Shown: positions 24,934 through 33,134 of the stretch, piece after piece
Numbering within the stretch: the first letter of the stretch is position 1
How the letters are laid out: each line of letters starts with the position of its first letter
DNA from: Streptococcus sp. k-402
GTDB lineage: Bacteria; Bacillota; Bacilli; Lactobacillales; Streptococcaceae
Direction: 5' to 3'
Assembly (NCBI RefSeq): GCF_013277515.1
Contig: NZ_VMNB01000010.1
Coordinates: 49,710 to 89,008, forward strand
Length of the DNA stretch: 39,299 nucleotides
Notes under the pieces: model-generated
Seen by the model: only the letters and a program-made list of their open reading frames with translations
Databases searched by the model: none
Told to the model about the DNA's origin: nothing
Program-made: the position numbers and the translations under genes

Positions 24934-27270
24934 TTATTTTCTAGCTTGATAACGACTGGTTAGGATGAAAATCACGGTAAAGACCAACATCATGACACCA
25001 TAAACAAATAATGTTTGTCCTGTTAAGGTTGAAATTTCAAGCAGTTTTTGAATTCTTGGGAAGAGAGCTGTAGCTAGGAAGCCACCTACTGACCAGACAA
25101 TCAAGAGGACCCGCCAAAGGGTAAATGGCATGCAGGCTCTAAATACAGATAAGAAACCAATTGACCCCAAGAGATAATAGAGGAGGGTTGAGATTTCTAA
25201 TTCAGACCAACCTTGGCTACTTCCAAATAGTTTCACAAACAGGACGCTGAAGACGACCATGAGAGCGCTTGGTAGGGCACGAAGCATGGATCTTCTGAGG
25301 AAGTTTGGCTCAACAGGTTTGATATTTCGCTCAAAAGTCAGAACGAATGGTGGGAAACCTTCCACAAACTGGTCAATCATGGTAATCTGGATTGGAATGA
25401 AGGGAAAAATCAAGATCCATTCAAACCGTCCCAGAAGAGCACTGGCAATACAGATGACTGCGAGCAAGAATGAATAGATGGTCTTTATCAAGAAAATCGG
25501 GGCGATATGGGCAATGTTATTGACCACTCGACGACCTTCAAAGAGAATCTCAGGAACATCATTAAAGTCAGAGTTCAAGAGAACCAAATTGGCAATTTGA
25601 CGAGTCGCAGGATCTCCCTCCGCCATCACGATAGAACAATCCGCCTCACGAAGAGCCAGGATATCATTAACTCCATCCCCTGTCATAGCCGTTGTATGCC
25701 CTGCTTTTTTCAGCGTTTGGATGATGAGTTTCTTTTGATGAGGGGAAACACGACCGAAAATAGCTGTCTCTTCAGCCATAGCAATCAATTCCTCATCCGT
25801 GATTTTTGAGCAATCTATATAACTGTCATAGTCCGCAAAACCAGCCTTCTGAGCAATGCTAGATACCGTAACTGGATTGTCACCAGAGATAATCTTGAGC
25901 CCCACTTCCTGAGAACGGAGATAGTCCAGCGTCTCTGCTGCTCCCTCTCGAATCGGGTCCAAGATTTCCAGCAAGGCTAGAGCCTGAATATCAGATGGTT
26001 TTTGTGGTTTGTGATGGTCTAATTTCTCCTGACTGAGAGCTAAGACCAAGACACGTGAACCTCTCTCCAAGGCCTCCCTGGCTTCTGGTACCTCAGAATC
26101 CAGCAACATATCAGGCGCCCCTAAAAAAACTGTTCCTAAACATTCTAACTCCATGGCTCCCCACTTGCGGTCGCTTGAGAAAGGCAGATTAGAGATCATA
26201 GGATAGACTACCTGACCTTGGAAACGCTGGCGAATGGCTTGAGCTGTTGGATTTTTATCCTCACTATGGGCCATATAGCTGGCCAAGATGCTAGCAAGCG
26301 CTGACTCTCCATACTCTTCGGTCAGCGGAAGAACAGCCTCCACCTGCATCTTTCCTTGGGTGATGGTGCCCGTCTTGTCCAGACAGAGCATGTCCACGCG
26401 CGCCAAGGTCTCAACAGAGTACATCTCCTGCACCAAGACTTTTTTCAAGCCCAGCTTGATCACTGCAGTCAAGAGCGAAGTAATGGTCAAAAGGGCAATT
26501 CCCTTAGGCAACATTCCCAGAAGGGCTGTCGACGAATTTACAACGGAGGACTTGAGAGGCAAGCCTTTTAACATCAAGGCTTCTAGCAAGAGAGCCAGAC
26601 CAAAAGGAATGATAATCTTCCCAGTAAAACCAGCTAACCTGTCCAGCGATTTCATGATACGAGAGTTGATTGGTTTAACGGTCTTGGCTTCCAGCATGAG
26701 TTTGGCAGCATAGTTGTCTGCACCGACATGGTGAACTTGAGCTAAAACTGATCCACTAGCTAGGAAACTTCCTGACAAAAGCAAGGTATCCACTTCCTTT
26801 TGCACCAAATCACTTTCCCCCGTCAACATGGCTTCATTGACTTCCGCAAAGCCTTCCAGAACCAAGGCATCACTAGGAATCTGTTCTCCAGCAGACAGAC
26901 GAATGACATCTCCTAGCACCAATTCTTCTGGATCGAGGGCAACTTCCTGACCATCACGAATGGTTTTGACCTTTTCCTTGGCCATGAGATTGAGCTTGTC
27001 CACCATGTGTTTGGCTCGTAGCTCGGTCACAATCCCAGAAAAAGCGTTAAAGCAAATAACAGCAAAGAAGACCAAATTGCTCCAAGCCTGCACAAAGGCA
27101 AGGGCCAAAGCAATGGCAAAGTTCAAAGCGTTAAAAAGGGTAAAGACATTTCGTTTAACGATTTGCCAAGTGCTGGTACTGGCCGAAGCAGTAAAATCAT
27201 TGACCAAGCCCTTAGCCTGTCTTTCCTCGACTTCTCTTTGGGTTAATCCCATAATCTTATTTTTATCCAT
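24934..27270 (-). CDS. P-type cation-transporting ATPase
   Basis: From MDKNKIMGLTQREVEERQ (27270) it is 778 residues. Visible are an actuator domain with TGES (150-153), a membrane helix pair with GMLPKGIALL, phosphorylation site DKTGT (D298), the nucleotide domain, TGDGVND and about six C-terminal helix-forming stretches. The ion is not clear: membrane motifs do not match the CPC/SPC heavy-metal type, and the ion-binding helices are unlike SERCA. It is a single-gene operon with its own terminator and no metal regulator nearby. I chose the internal ATG because an extended -10 box overlaps the four upstream codons; the start has no ribosome site. Confidence 0.87.
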   Translation of the reverse strand: MDKNKIMGLTQREVEERQAKGLVNDFTASASTSTWQIVKRNVFTLFNALNFAIALALAFVQAWSNLVFFAVICFNAFSGIVTELRAKHMVDKLNLMAKEKVKTIRDGQEVALDPEELVLGDVIRLSAGEQIPSDALVLEGFAEVNEAMLTGESDLVQKEVDTLLLSGSFLASGSVLAQVHHVGADNYAAKLMLEAKTVKPINSRIMKSLDRLAGFTGKIIIPFGLALLLEALMLKGLPLKSSVVNSSTALLGMLPKGIALLTITSLLTAVIKLGLKKVLVQEMYSVETLARVDMLCLDKTGTITQGKMQVEAVLPLTEEYGESALASILASYMAHSEDKNPTAQAIRQRFQGQVVYPMISNLPFSSDRKWGAMELECLGTVFLGAPDMLLDSEVPEAREALERGSRVLVLALSQEKLDHHKPQKPSDIQALALLEILDPIREGAAETLDYLRSQEVGLKIISGDNPVTVSSIAQKAGFADYDSYIDCSKITDEELIAMAEETAIFGRVSPHQKKLIIQTLKKAGHTTAMTGDGVNDILALREADCSIVMAEGDPATRQIANLVLLNSDFNDVPEILFEGRRVVNNIAHIAPIFLIKTIYSFLLAVICIASALLGRFEWILIFPFIPIQITMIDQFVEGFPPFVLTFERNIKPVEPNFLRRSMLRALPSALMVVFSVLFVKLFGSSQGWSELEISTLLYYLLGSIGFLSVFRACMPFTLWRVLLIVWSVGGFLATALFPRIQKLLEISTLTGQTLFVYGVMMLVFTVIFILTSRYQARK

Positions 27271-27277
27271 AAATTCT

Positions 27278-27286
27278 ATCATATCA
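27278..27286 (-). promoter_or_regulatory. P-type ATPase promoter (extended -10), leaderless
   Basis: On the minus strand TGA-TATGAT (27286-27278), then seven bases (AGAATTT), then the ATG at 27270, at the expected transcription start. No Shine-Dalgarno sequence is present. Confidence 0.68.
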
Positions 27287-27343
27287 TTTTTTCTAAAAGA
27301 ATTCTAATCTCATCCCAAATATGGACCTGGTCAAGGGAAAAGT

Positions 27344-27372
27344 TTGCCAGCCCTCCTTTGATAAGGTATAAT
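27344..27372 (+). promoter_or_regulatory. Acyltransferase promoter
   Basis: TTGCCA (27344-27349), 17 bases, TATAAT (27367-27372), followed by a short leader with GAAGGAG before the ATG at 27403. It lies back to back with the ATPase promoter. Confidence 0.88.
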
Positions 27373-27402
27373 AATAACAAGAAAATAATCGAAGGAGATC
27401 GC

Positions 27403-28152
27403 ATGTTTTATACTTATTTACGTGGATTAGTTGTATTGCTCCTATGGTCCATCAATGGCAATGCCCACTATCATAATACTGATAAAATTCCTAATCAAGA
27501 TGAAAATTATATTCTGGTTGCCCCTCACCGTACCTGGTGGGATCCTGTTTACATGGCCTTTGCGACCAAGCCAAAACAGTTTATCTTTATGGCAAAAAAA
27601 GAACTCTTTGCCAACCGCATCTTTGGTTGGTGGATTCGTATGTGTGGCGCCTTTCCTATCGACCGTGAAAATCCTAGCGCTTCTGCCATCAAATACCCTA
27701 TCAATGTTCTTAAAAAAAGTGATCGCTCTCTCATCATGTTTCCAAGTGGAAGCCGTCACTCAAACGATGTCAAGGGGGGCGTAGCTCTGATTGCCAAAAT
27801 GGCCAAAGTCCGTATCATGCCGGTTACCTACACAGGTCCCATGACTTTGAAGGGCTTGGTTAGCCGTGAGCGTGTCGATATGAACTTTGGAAATCCAATC
27901 GATATCTCAGATATCAAGAAAATGAATGATGAAGGCATTGAAACAGTCGCCAATCGCATCCAAGCAGAATTTCAACGTTTGGACGAAGAAACGAAACAAT
28001 GGCACAATAATAAAAAACCAAATCCACTCTGGTGGTTTATCCGCATCCCTGCTCTCATCCTTGCCATTATCCTCGCTATCCTAACTATCATCTTTAGCTT
28101 TATCGCAAGCTTCATCTGGAATCCAGATAAAAAGAGAGAAAACCTTGGTTAA
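27403..28152 (+). CDS. plsC: 1-acyl-sn-glycerol-3-phosphate acyltransferase family (PlsC-like)
   Basis: This 249-residue protein has the acyltransferase block I HRTWWD (HX4D form), block II-III RIFGWWIRMCGAFPIDR and a FPSGSRH in place of the usual FPEGTR. An N-terminal hydrophobic segment and a C-terminal helix (IRIPALILAIILAILTIIF stretch) flank the catalytic part. It makes phosphatidic acid from lysophosphatidic acid in phospholipid synthesis; Ser in place of Glu in block III suggests a somewhat different acceptor. The ATG at 27403 has GAAGGAG; an earlier in-frame reading starts inside the promoter. Confidence 0.88.
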   Translation: MFYTYLRGLVVLLLWSINGNAHYHNTDKIPNQDENYILVAPHRTWWDPVYMAFATKPKQFIFMAKKELFANRIFGWWIRMCGAFPIDRENPSASAIKYPINVLKKSDRSLIMFPSGSRHSNDVKGGVALIAKMAKVRIMPVTYTGPMTLKGLVSRERVDMNFGNPIDISDIKKMNDEGIETVANRIQAEFQRLDEETKQWHNNKKPNPLWWFIRIPALILAIILAILTIIFSFIASFIWNPDKKRENLG

Positions 28153-28162
28153 ATAAATACAA

Positions 28163-28194
28163 CAATCCCTTGGCAAAAGCCAAGGGATAACTCT
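28163..28194. terminator. Bidirectional terminator between acyltransferase and esterase genes
   Basis: ATCCCTTGGC-AAAA-GCCAAGGGAT (28165-28188) is a perfect 10-pair hairpin between converging genes. The T-tracts are short on both sides. Confidence 0.78.
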
Positions 28195-28195
28195 T

Positions 28196-28888
28196 TTATT
28201 CGATTTTCCATTTTTGGGCCAACCAGCTGGAAAAAGCTAGGAATCGTTCAGCTACTTGTTCATGGTGTCCATAAGGATCAAAGACAAACTGGCCGTTCGG
28301 ATAGCATTTTTGAAGACTGGTATGGATCTGCTCAGCATAGACTGGTGCTTGAACCAAGCGATTGCTATGATTGACTCCTTCTGTTTGACCGTTCTGTAAA
28401 TACAGCAAACAGTCTAGATTTTTCACTGTCTCTGCCTTGCAGTAAGTCACAAAATCAGGATACCAAAAGGAACCACAGATGGAGAAGACACAGGAAACCT
28501 TGTCAAAGCTGAAAAGACTGTAGACTGCCGCCAAACCACCTAGTGAGTATCCTCCATAAGCAAGGCGAGTTTCGTCCAGGCGATAAAGCGACTGCAACTT
28601 GTCTAAAAGACCTCCAAATAAATGATCATGATAGACGTTGGCCTGACCTCCAAAATCTGGAGCTCCATCTCTCAGAGCAGATGACTTCCAGGGCGTGTAG
28701 CCATCTAGGCGATTTTTAGAGATCAAGCCCACTAAAATCACAGATTCGGAAAGGGACGATAGGAAGTCCAAGTTCCCATCATTCAATAATATAGCTGGAT
28801 AGGTTTGATTGGGGGCGTAGTTAGAGGGAAGGCTGATTTTGACTTGAATTCCTTCCCAATCAAACTCATTATTTATTGATAAAGTCAT
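28196..28888 (-). CDS. Alpha/beta hydrolase, siderophore-esterase type (IroE/Fes-like)
   Basis: This 230-residue esterase-fold protein has the nucleophile elbow GGYSLGG (S115), ILLNDGNLDF early in the domain, and a C-terminal FDPYGHHEQ with the likely catalytic His. No signal peptide is visible, so it is cytoplasmic. It is last in an operon with a siderophore-type ABC importer and overlaps the binding-protein gene by 20 bases. It likely hydrolyses an imported ester-linked ferri-siderophore to release iron, as Fes, IroE and BesA do. The ATG at 28888 is chosen; a TTG seven codons upstream is less likely. The substrate is inferred. Confidence 0.78.
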   Translation of the reverse strand: MTLSINNEFDWEGIQVKISLPSNYAPNQTYPAILLNDGNLDFLSSLSESVILVGLISKNRLDGYTPWKSSALRDGAPDFGGQANVYHDHLFGGLLDKLQSLYRLDETRLAYGGYSLGGLAAVYSLFSFDKVSCVFSICGSFWYPDFVTYCKAETVKNLDCLLYLQNGQTEGVNHSNRLVQAPVYAEQIHTSLQKCYPNGQFVFDPYGHHEQVAERFLAFSSWLAQKWKIE

Positions 28889-29879
28889 TGATTTTCTCAA
28901 GGGAATCAATCACTGCTGGACCATAATCCATCAACTCATCGTAAGAGATGGTCATGATTTTTTGATTCTTAATAGCAGGAACGCTTTCCAAAACAGCATT
29001 TGCCTTCATCAACTCTACTGCTTTTTCATCCAATTTTTTATTGCGGTCGCTGGTTACATAGATAATCAATTCAGGATCCATTGACACGAGATTTTCCAAG
29101 GTCAAGCCTGATGTCCCCGTAGCAACGTTTGTATAACCAAGTTGGTTCAGCAAACTTTCTTGCAAAGCAGACTTATAGGCACCGAAGGTTTCATCATTAT
29201 AAGCAACCATAATCAAAGCCTTTTTCTTTTCACCTTGGCTTGCTGGATTTGCTTTCTTAACAGCGTCAATTTTAGCTTGTAATTGGGCCGCGTATTCATT
29301 AGCCTTATCCTGAACATTAAAAATCATTCCAAGATTTTTGACATCTTCTACGATATTCCCCAAATCTTGCTGAATCGTTGAGAGAGAGGCTTTTTGCGTA
29401 TAAACTGGGATTTTATTTTCATTCCAAGTGCTAACTGTCCCCAAGGATTTTTCAGAAAACATCATGTTTCGACCCATCACAGCGTCTGGCTCATAAGAAA
29501 GGACTGTCTCTTGTGAGACTGTTTTTTTATCCCCAATTTGAGGAATCGTCGCAATCGCGTCCTTGTATTTGTCCATCACAGCATTGTCTGGATTGAGCAT
29601 GCCAGCAATTTTATCCTTCACCCCCAACTCCAACAAGATTTCAGTAGTTGAAAGGTTATTTGTGATAACTTTTTCAGGTGCCTTGTCAAAGACTTGTTCG
29701 ACTTCATTCCCTTTCGCGTCATGGGTTTTGACCGTTAGTGGATAAGTCGTCTCTGTGCTCGTCTTTTGACTTGTTTCTGTACTAGACTGTGTGGTAGTTT
29801 TTTCTGTAGTAGTATTGCCACAAGCTACCATGGTTAAGGTAGCTACTGTCACGAGTAAAATACTGAGTGTTTTTTTCAT
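28869..29879 (-). CDS. Siderophore-type ABC transporter substrate-binding lipoprotein
   Basis: This 336-residue lipoprotein has signal and lipobox LTMVACGN (lipidated C20), then a Thr/Ser/Glu-rich linker. The two-lobed Fe3+-siderophore/cobalamin periplasmic-binding fold shows TNNLSTTEILLELGVKDKIAG and LSYEPDAVMGR, with helical connection around IEDV/NIVEDVKNLG. Class III binding proteins of this kind take ferric siderophores, haem or cobalamin. It is followed by an esterase gene, favouring a catecholate or other ester siderophore. It lies 19 bases after the ATPase gene in the same operon. Confidence 0.85.
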   Translation of the reverse strand: MKKTLSILLVTVATLTMVACGNTTTEKTTTQSSTETSQKTSTETTYPLTVKTHDAKGNEVEQVFDKAPEKVITNNLSTTEILLELGVKDKIAGMLNPDNAVMDKYKDAIATIPQIGDKKTVSQETVLSYEPDAVMGRNMMFSEKSLGTVSTWNENKIPVYTQKASLSTIQQDLGNIVEDVKNLGMIFNVQDKANEYAAQLQAKIDAVKKANPASQGEKKKALIMVAYNDETFGAYKSALQESLLNQLGYTNVATGTSGLTLENLVSMDPELIIYVTSDRNKKLDEKAVELMKANAVLESVPAIKNQKIMTISYDELMDYGPAVIDSLEKINDFINK

Positions 29880-29898
29880 CTTGTTTTCCTTTTCATTC

Positions 29899-30654
29899 TT
29901 ATAAATAGTGAATCATAGCTTGCTGATCCTCGGTCCAAGTCACCTGACTTTGAACTCCGTATACAGTTTGCAATGACTCAGGGGTGATGGTCTCCTTTGG
30001 AGTCCCTTGGTAAATGATTTCTCCCTCTTTCATTAGATAGAGATAATCCGAATAGCGACAAGCAAGTTGAATATCATGCAGGACAGCTAGAACATTGACC
30101 TTGAGCTCCTTTACAATGGCCAACAAGTCTAGCTGATACTTGATATCCAGGTGATTGGTTGGTTCGTCTAGGAGCAAGATAGTCGGTTCTTGCGCCAAGG
30201 CGCGGGCTAGTAAGACTCGCTGTTTCTCTCCCCCTGACAGAGACGAATAGAGACGAGTTTTCTTCTCGAGCATATCCACCTTAACGAGGGCATCTTGAAC
30301 GAGCGCATAATCCCTTTCCTTTTCCTTCTGTAAAAAAGAGAGGTGGGGAGTTCTTCCCAGCAAGACGATTTCCTCAACTGTACAATCAAACTGCAATTGA
30401 TTAAACTGAGTGACAACTGCCATTTGCTTGGCTGTTTCTTTGAGTGACCATTGTTCCAGAGGCTTTCCATCTAGACTTATCAAGCCTTTATCCGCCTTTT
30501 CCTGACGATAGAGGAGTTTAAGCAGGCTGGTTTTTCCACTTCCATTTGGTCCTAATATCGTGTGAAATTGATTCCCTTCAACCTTAAGAGAGACTCCTTT
30601 GAGGATTTTTTTCTCTCCTAGTCCAAAATGGATATCCTGACAAATCAAGTCCAT
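29899..30654 (-). CDS. ABC transporter ATP-binding protein, FecE/FhuC type
   Basis: This 251-residue ATPase has Walker A LGPNGSGKTSL, a Q loop near VVTQFNQ, signature SLSGGEKQRV, Walker B ILLLDEPTNHLD and the switch His in LHDIQLACR. The order permease-ATPase-binding protein and the sequence match FecE/BtuD-type importers. The start follows the permease stop by one base. It powers uptake with the FecCD-like permease. Confidence 0.92.
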   Translation of the reverse strand: MDLICQDIHFGLGEKKILKGVSLKVEGNQFHTILGPNGSGKTSLLKLLYRQEKADKGLISLDGKPLEQWSLKETAKQMAVVTQFNQLQFDCTVEEIVLLGRTPHLSFLQKEKERDYALVQDALVKVDMLEKKTRLYSSLSGGEKQRVLLARALAQEPTILLLDEPTNHLDIKYQLDLLAIVKELKVNVLAVLHDIQLACRYSDYLYLMKEGEIIYQGTPKETITPESLQTVYGVQSQVTWTEDQQAMIHYL

Positions 30655-30655
30655 A

Positions 30656-31702
30656 TCAGACCCTCACCTCCCTTCGCCTACCTCCAACAATGTAGATAAA
30701 GAAGGGAGCACCTACTAAGGCTGTGAAAATACCAATAGGAAGCTCTGCGTTTGGAATGATGATACGAGAGAGTACGTCTGCCCAGATGACAAAGAGGGCA
30801 CCTAGCAATGTTGCAACAGGAAAAAGCCTCTTGTAATTCGTTCCTACTAACCCTCGAGCTAAATGTGGAGTAATCAGACCGACAAATCCAATAATCCCAC
30901 AGGTTGCCACTAATACTGCTGTTAGCACAGCCACCATGGTCACATAAAGATACCAATAAAATCGTAAAGGAATTCCCAAAGTTAAAGCAGCCTCATCTCC
31001 CATCATCATCGCATTGAAAACACGATACTGAGTAGAGAAAAATAGAAAGGCTATTCCTACTACTATAGTTGGCAGGACCAAGTCTGCCCAGGAAGTCCCA
31101 GCGAGCGAGCCCATGGTCCAAAACTTAATGGTCATCACACTATCCGCATTAGCGCCAACTGAGATAATAAAGTTTGAAAAAGCCAGAAAGAGAGCATTGA
31201 TCACCGTTCCTGATAAAATCAGACTAGAAGTCGTCATCCTTCCTTGCATAGAGGCAATGATGAGGACAGCAATTGTTGCCAAAATAGCGCCAAGAAAAGC
31301 TCCAAGGCTAATCATCACTTTTAAACCAAGAATGATGCTCAAGGTTGCCCCTAGAGTTGCACCCGCAGATATTCCTAAGACATAAGGCTCTGCGATAGGA
31401 TTGTTCACTGTAGACTGCATCACGCTACCACACATAGAAAGGCCTGCTCCTACTATCAGACCTAACAATACTCGAGGGAATCTCATGTTCCATACAATGG
31501 CAAGAGTGGACTTGGAAACCTCTCCTATCTCAAGAGGAAATCCCAACCTGCTCAAAATAATCCGATAGGTATCTCCTAGATCAATCGCAACAGATCCCAT
31601 TGAAACTGCTAGAAAGAGAGAAATCCCTAAAATACCTAGCAAAATAACTAAAAGTAACACAAATTGCTGGTCTTGTCGGCTTCCAGAAAATTTGGAAAGC
31701 AT
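30656..31702 (-). CDS. ABC transporter permease, FecCD family
   Basis: This 348-residue permease has about ten membrane segments. Family landmarks are RFPRVLLGLIVGAGLSMCGSVMQSTVNNPIAEPYVLGISAGATLGA, SSLILSGTVINALFLA, GFVGLITPHLARGLVG and the end PFFIYIVGG. There is one permease gene, so it would act as a homodimer. It is first in the permease-ATPase-binding protein-esterase operon, with AAAGGAGG before the ATG. Confidence 0.92.
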   Translation of the reverse strand: MLSKFSGSRQDQQFVLLLVILLGILGISLFLAVSMGSVAIDLGDTYRIILSRLGFPLEIGEVSKSTLAIVWNMRFPRVLLGLIVGAGLSMCGSVMQSTVNNPIAEPYVLGISAGATLGATLSIILGLKVMISLGAFLGAILATIAVLIIASMQGRMTTSSLILSGTVINALFLAFSNFIISVGANADSVMTIKFWTMGSLAGTSWADLVLPTIVVGIAFLFFSTQYRVFNAMMMGDEAALTLGIPLRFYWYLYVTMVAVLTAVLVATCGIIGFVGLITPHLARGLVGTNYKRLFPVATLLGALFVIWADVLSRIIIPNAELPIGIFTALVGAPFFIYIVGGRRREVRV

Positions 31703-31751
31703 GAAAACCTCCTTTGATAGAATCTTAAAAATTTAGAAAATTCTCATAAAA

Positions 31752-31780
31752 AGTATACCATATTTTCAACAATGGAACAA
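31752..31780 (-). promoter_or_regulatory. Promoter of the siderophore-uptake operon
   Basis: On the minus strand TTGTTC (31780-31775), 17 bases, TGG-TATACT (TATACT at 31757-31752). An AGAATTTTCT palindrome follows near 31735-31744, in the leader; it could be an iron-regulator site but matches no consensus I can defend. Confidence 0.6.
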
Positions 31781-31803
31781 GATGAGAAAAATAAATATAA
31801 TTG

Positions 31804-31868
31804 GTCTTACAGTGCTAATAATCGTAACCGAAGATTATACTTGAAGATATCGAGGGAAGGTGACAACA
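31804..31868. repeat. Intergenic repeat X, copy 1
   Basis: About 63 bases from CTTACAGTGCTA to GGTGACAAC share roughly four fifths of their bases with 33135-33197. Features kept in both are CGTAACCGAAGAT, ATACTTGA and ATATCGAGG. The copy joins directly onto the hairpin at 31869-31893. It may belong to the SPRITE family of pneumococcal terminator-like repeats; I could not confirm that. Confidence 0.6.
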
Positions 31869-31929
31869 AAAAAGCCCTCTGAAGTCAGAGAGCCAATTTG
31901 AGCTCGGGATAAAATCCTAGTGAAACAAA
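31869..31929 (-). terminator. cadD terminator within repeat A, copy 1
   Basis: On the minus strand GCTCTCTGA-CT-TCAGAGGGC then TTTTTT forms a terminator about 40 bases after the cadD stop. The surrounding block, AAAAAAGCCCTCTGAAGTCA through ATCCTAGTGAAA, recurs at 32888-32950, so this is a repeated terminator-bearing element. Confidence 0.75.
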
Positions 31930-31934
31930 AAAAT

Positions 31935-32546
31935 CTACACGGTCAGAAAAGTCTCTATCGTGCCATTTTCATACATGATGTATAGTCCAAGTAGAATGAA
32001 TACTAAGGGCACAATGATTCGCTCGTATTTTTCAATTGTCTCGAATATTAAGGGAATAGAGGATAACACCCGACTAATCTCGCATAAGATAATTATGCCG
32101 ATTACAAACACAAGCAAGGCCACGAGGGTCTGTGACCAATCTAATGAAGCAAAATAAGGTATATAGATACCTAAATTATCTCCGCCAGACGCAATTGTTA
32201 GCAATGTAACTGTCCAAAACAGTTGATTTGCCTTGCTTTGTTCTAATCTTTCAATAATTTCTTCCTCTTCTTCCTCACCTTCTCCAACAATTGCAAAGCG
32301 AATCCCTAAATAGATAGGGATTAAACCAAGTAATCCAACCATCCATTCTTCAGGCACGAAATTAACGACATAAGCAGCAACTAAACTCGCCCCTACAAGT
32401 AAGCCTGTGCCTAGATATTGCCCCGCATAAATATGCCATTTTTGTTTATTCTGTGATAGCTGTGCAAATAAAATAAATAAAATAATTAAATAATCGATAC
32501 TGGTGGAAATATAAACACCAATAGCAGATATGATTGTCTGTCCCAT
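31935..32546 (-). CDS. cadD: Cadmium resistance transporter CadD family
   Basis: This 203-residue protein has five or six membrane helices. It starts MGQTIISAIGVYISTSIDYL, then GQYLGTGLLVGASLV, a central acidic Glu-rich loop (VGEGEEEEEEIIERLEQ) that may bind metal, and TIASGGDNLGIYIPYFA, typical of CadD. CadD-type proteins lower cytoplasmic cadmium (and perhaps zinc) in staphylococci and streptococci. No CadC or CadX repressor lies next door, but a perfect palindrome overlaps its promoter, and a short Cys-ending ORF precedes it. AGGAGG lies 7 bases before the ATG. Confidence 0.9.
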   Translation of the reverse strand: MGQTIISAIGVYISTSIDYLIILFILFAQLSQNKQKWHIYAGQYLGTGLLVGASLVAAYVVNFVPEEWMVGLLGLIPIYLGIRFAIVGEGEEEEEEIIERLEQSKANQLFWTVTLLTIASGGDNLGIYIPYFASLDWSQTLVALLVFVIGIIILCEISRVLSSIPLIFETIEKYERIIVPLVFILLGLYIMYENGTIETFLTV

Positions 32547-32577
32547 AAAAAAACCTCCTGTATTAGTCAGTAATAAA

Positions 32578-32652
32578 TCAGCAGATTTTAGGAGAGCACA
32601 GACACATTAATTTAGCTATCGCTAGTGGGTAATTTCGAACATAGGAAAGCAT
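32578..32652 (-). CDS. Leader ORF upstream of cadD, 24 residues, Cys-rich end
   Basis: It reads MLSYVRNYPLAIAKLM then CLCSPKIC and stops 31 bases before the cadD ATG. It has a very strong ribosome site (GAGGAGGAG, 4-6 bases from ATG), stronger than most genes here. The final codons include CTCCT (32594-32590), complementary to the cadD Shine-Dalgarno AGGAG (32559-32555). That would fit a leader peptide whose stalling frees the cadD ribosome site, with three Cys codons near the end. Whether it is translated or has a function is inference. Confidence 0.55.
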   Translation of the reverse strand: MLSYVRNYPLAIAKLMCLCSPKIC

Positions 32653-32716
32653 TTTACTCCTCCTCAAAACGTAGTTACAAAGTAATTTCTAACTGGAATT
32701 CGGTGACTACTTCCAT

Positions 32717-32752
32717 GTAAAGTATAACATATTATACTTTACTTCGTAAAGT
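32717..32752. promoter_or_regulatory. cadD operator/promoter: two overlapping palindromes
   Basis: GTAAAGTATAA-CATA-TTATACTTTAC (32717-32742) is a perfect 11-base dyad. It overlaps a second, ACTTTAC-TTC-GTAAAGT (32736-32752). An extended -10 on the minus strand (TGT-TATACT, 32729-32721) lies inside the first. Repressor dimers here would shut off cadD. The regulator gene is not in this window. Confidence 0.75.
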
Positions 32753-32779
32753 GTGGGCTCTCCGAGGGGGCTTGCAGAC

Positions 32780-32808
32780 AGTTACTCGGCTTTTCAAGCC
32801 GAGTAGCT
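32780..32808. other. Strong hairpin without T-run upstream of cadD
   Basis: TTACTCGGCTT-TT-CAAGCCGAGTAG is a near-perfect inverted repeat 30 bases beyond the operator. Lack of a T-run argues against termination. It could be a relic of a mobile element end. The rest of 32809-32887 shows nothing recognisable. Confidence 0.5.
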
Positions 32809-32887
32809 ACGCACCTTTATGGTGTAATTAGCTGATACCATTTGATGTTTTTGTAGTCTCCAAAATTGTGACCGATAAAACCTCAAT

Positions 32888-32950
32888 AAAAAAGCCCTCT
32901 GAAGTCAGAGAGCTGATTTGAGCCCAGGCTAAAATCCTAGTGAAAAAGAT
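32888..32950. repeat. Intergenic repeat A, copy 2
   Basis: AAAAAAGCCCTCTGAAGTCAG through AAAATCCTAGTGAAA matches 31869-31929 closely, including the terminator-like hairpin. Between here and the rpsO terminator (32951-33090) no convincing gene is seen on either strand; a ten-codon ORF without a ribosome site is ignored. Confidence 0.7.
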
Positions 32951-33093
32951 GAAACTCCTTGTGTTCATCGAACACTGTGTCCTTTCCCTATTTTCATACG
33001 GATTTTTGACGCCCTTAGCATCATAATTCTTGCTGGATAAAACGTTTATAGACTAGGCGATAAACCGAAGATTGTACAAAAATTTTAGTGAAC

Positions 33094-33117
33094 AAAAAAA
33101 TCTCCCCGAAGGGAGAT
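33094..33117 (-). terminator. rpsO terminator
   Basis: On the minus strand ATCTCCC-TTCG-GGGAGAT followed by seven T, about 107 bases after the rpsO stop. Confidence 0.9.
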
Positions 33118-33134
33118 CATTCTGGTTTATTTTA

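Noticed and set aside
32780..32808. Hairpin considered as a terminator or the start of a yybP-ykoY-type metal riboswitch for cadD
   Set aside because: It has no T-run and lies upstream of the promoter, so it is outside the cadD mRNA; conserved riboswitch bases are not visible.
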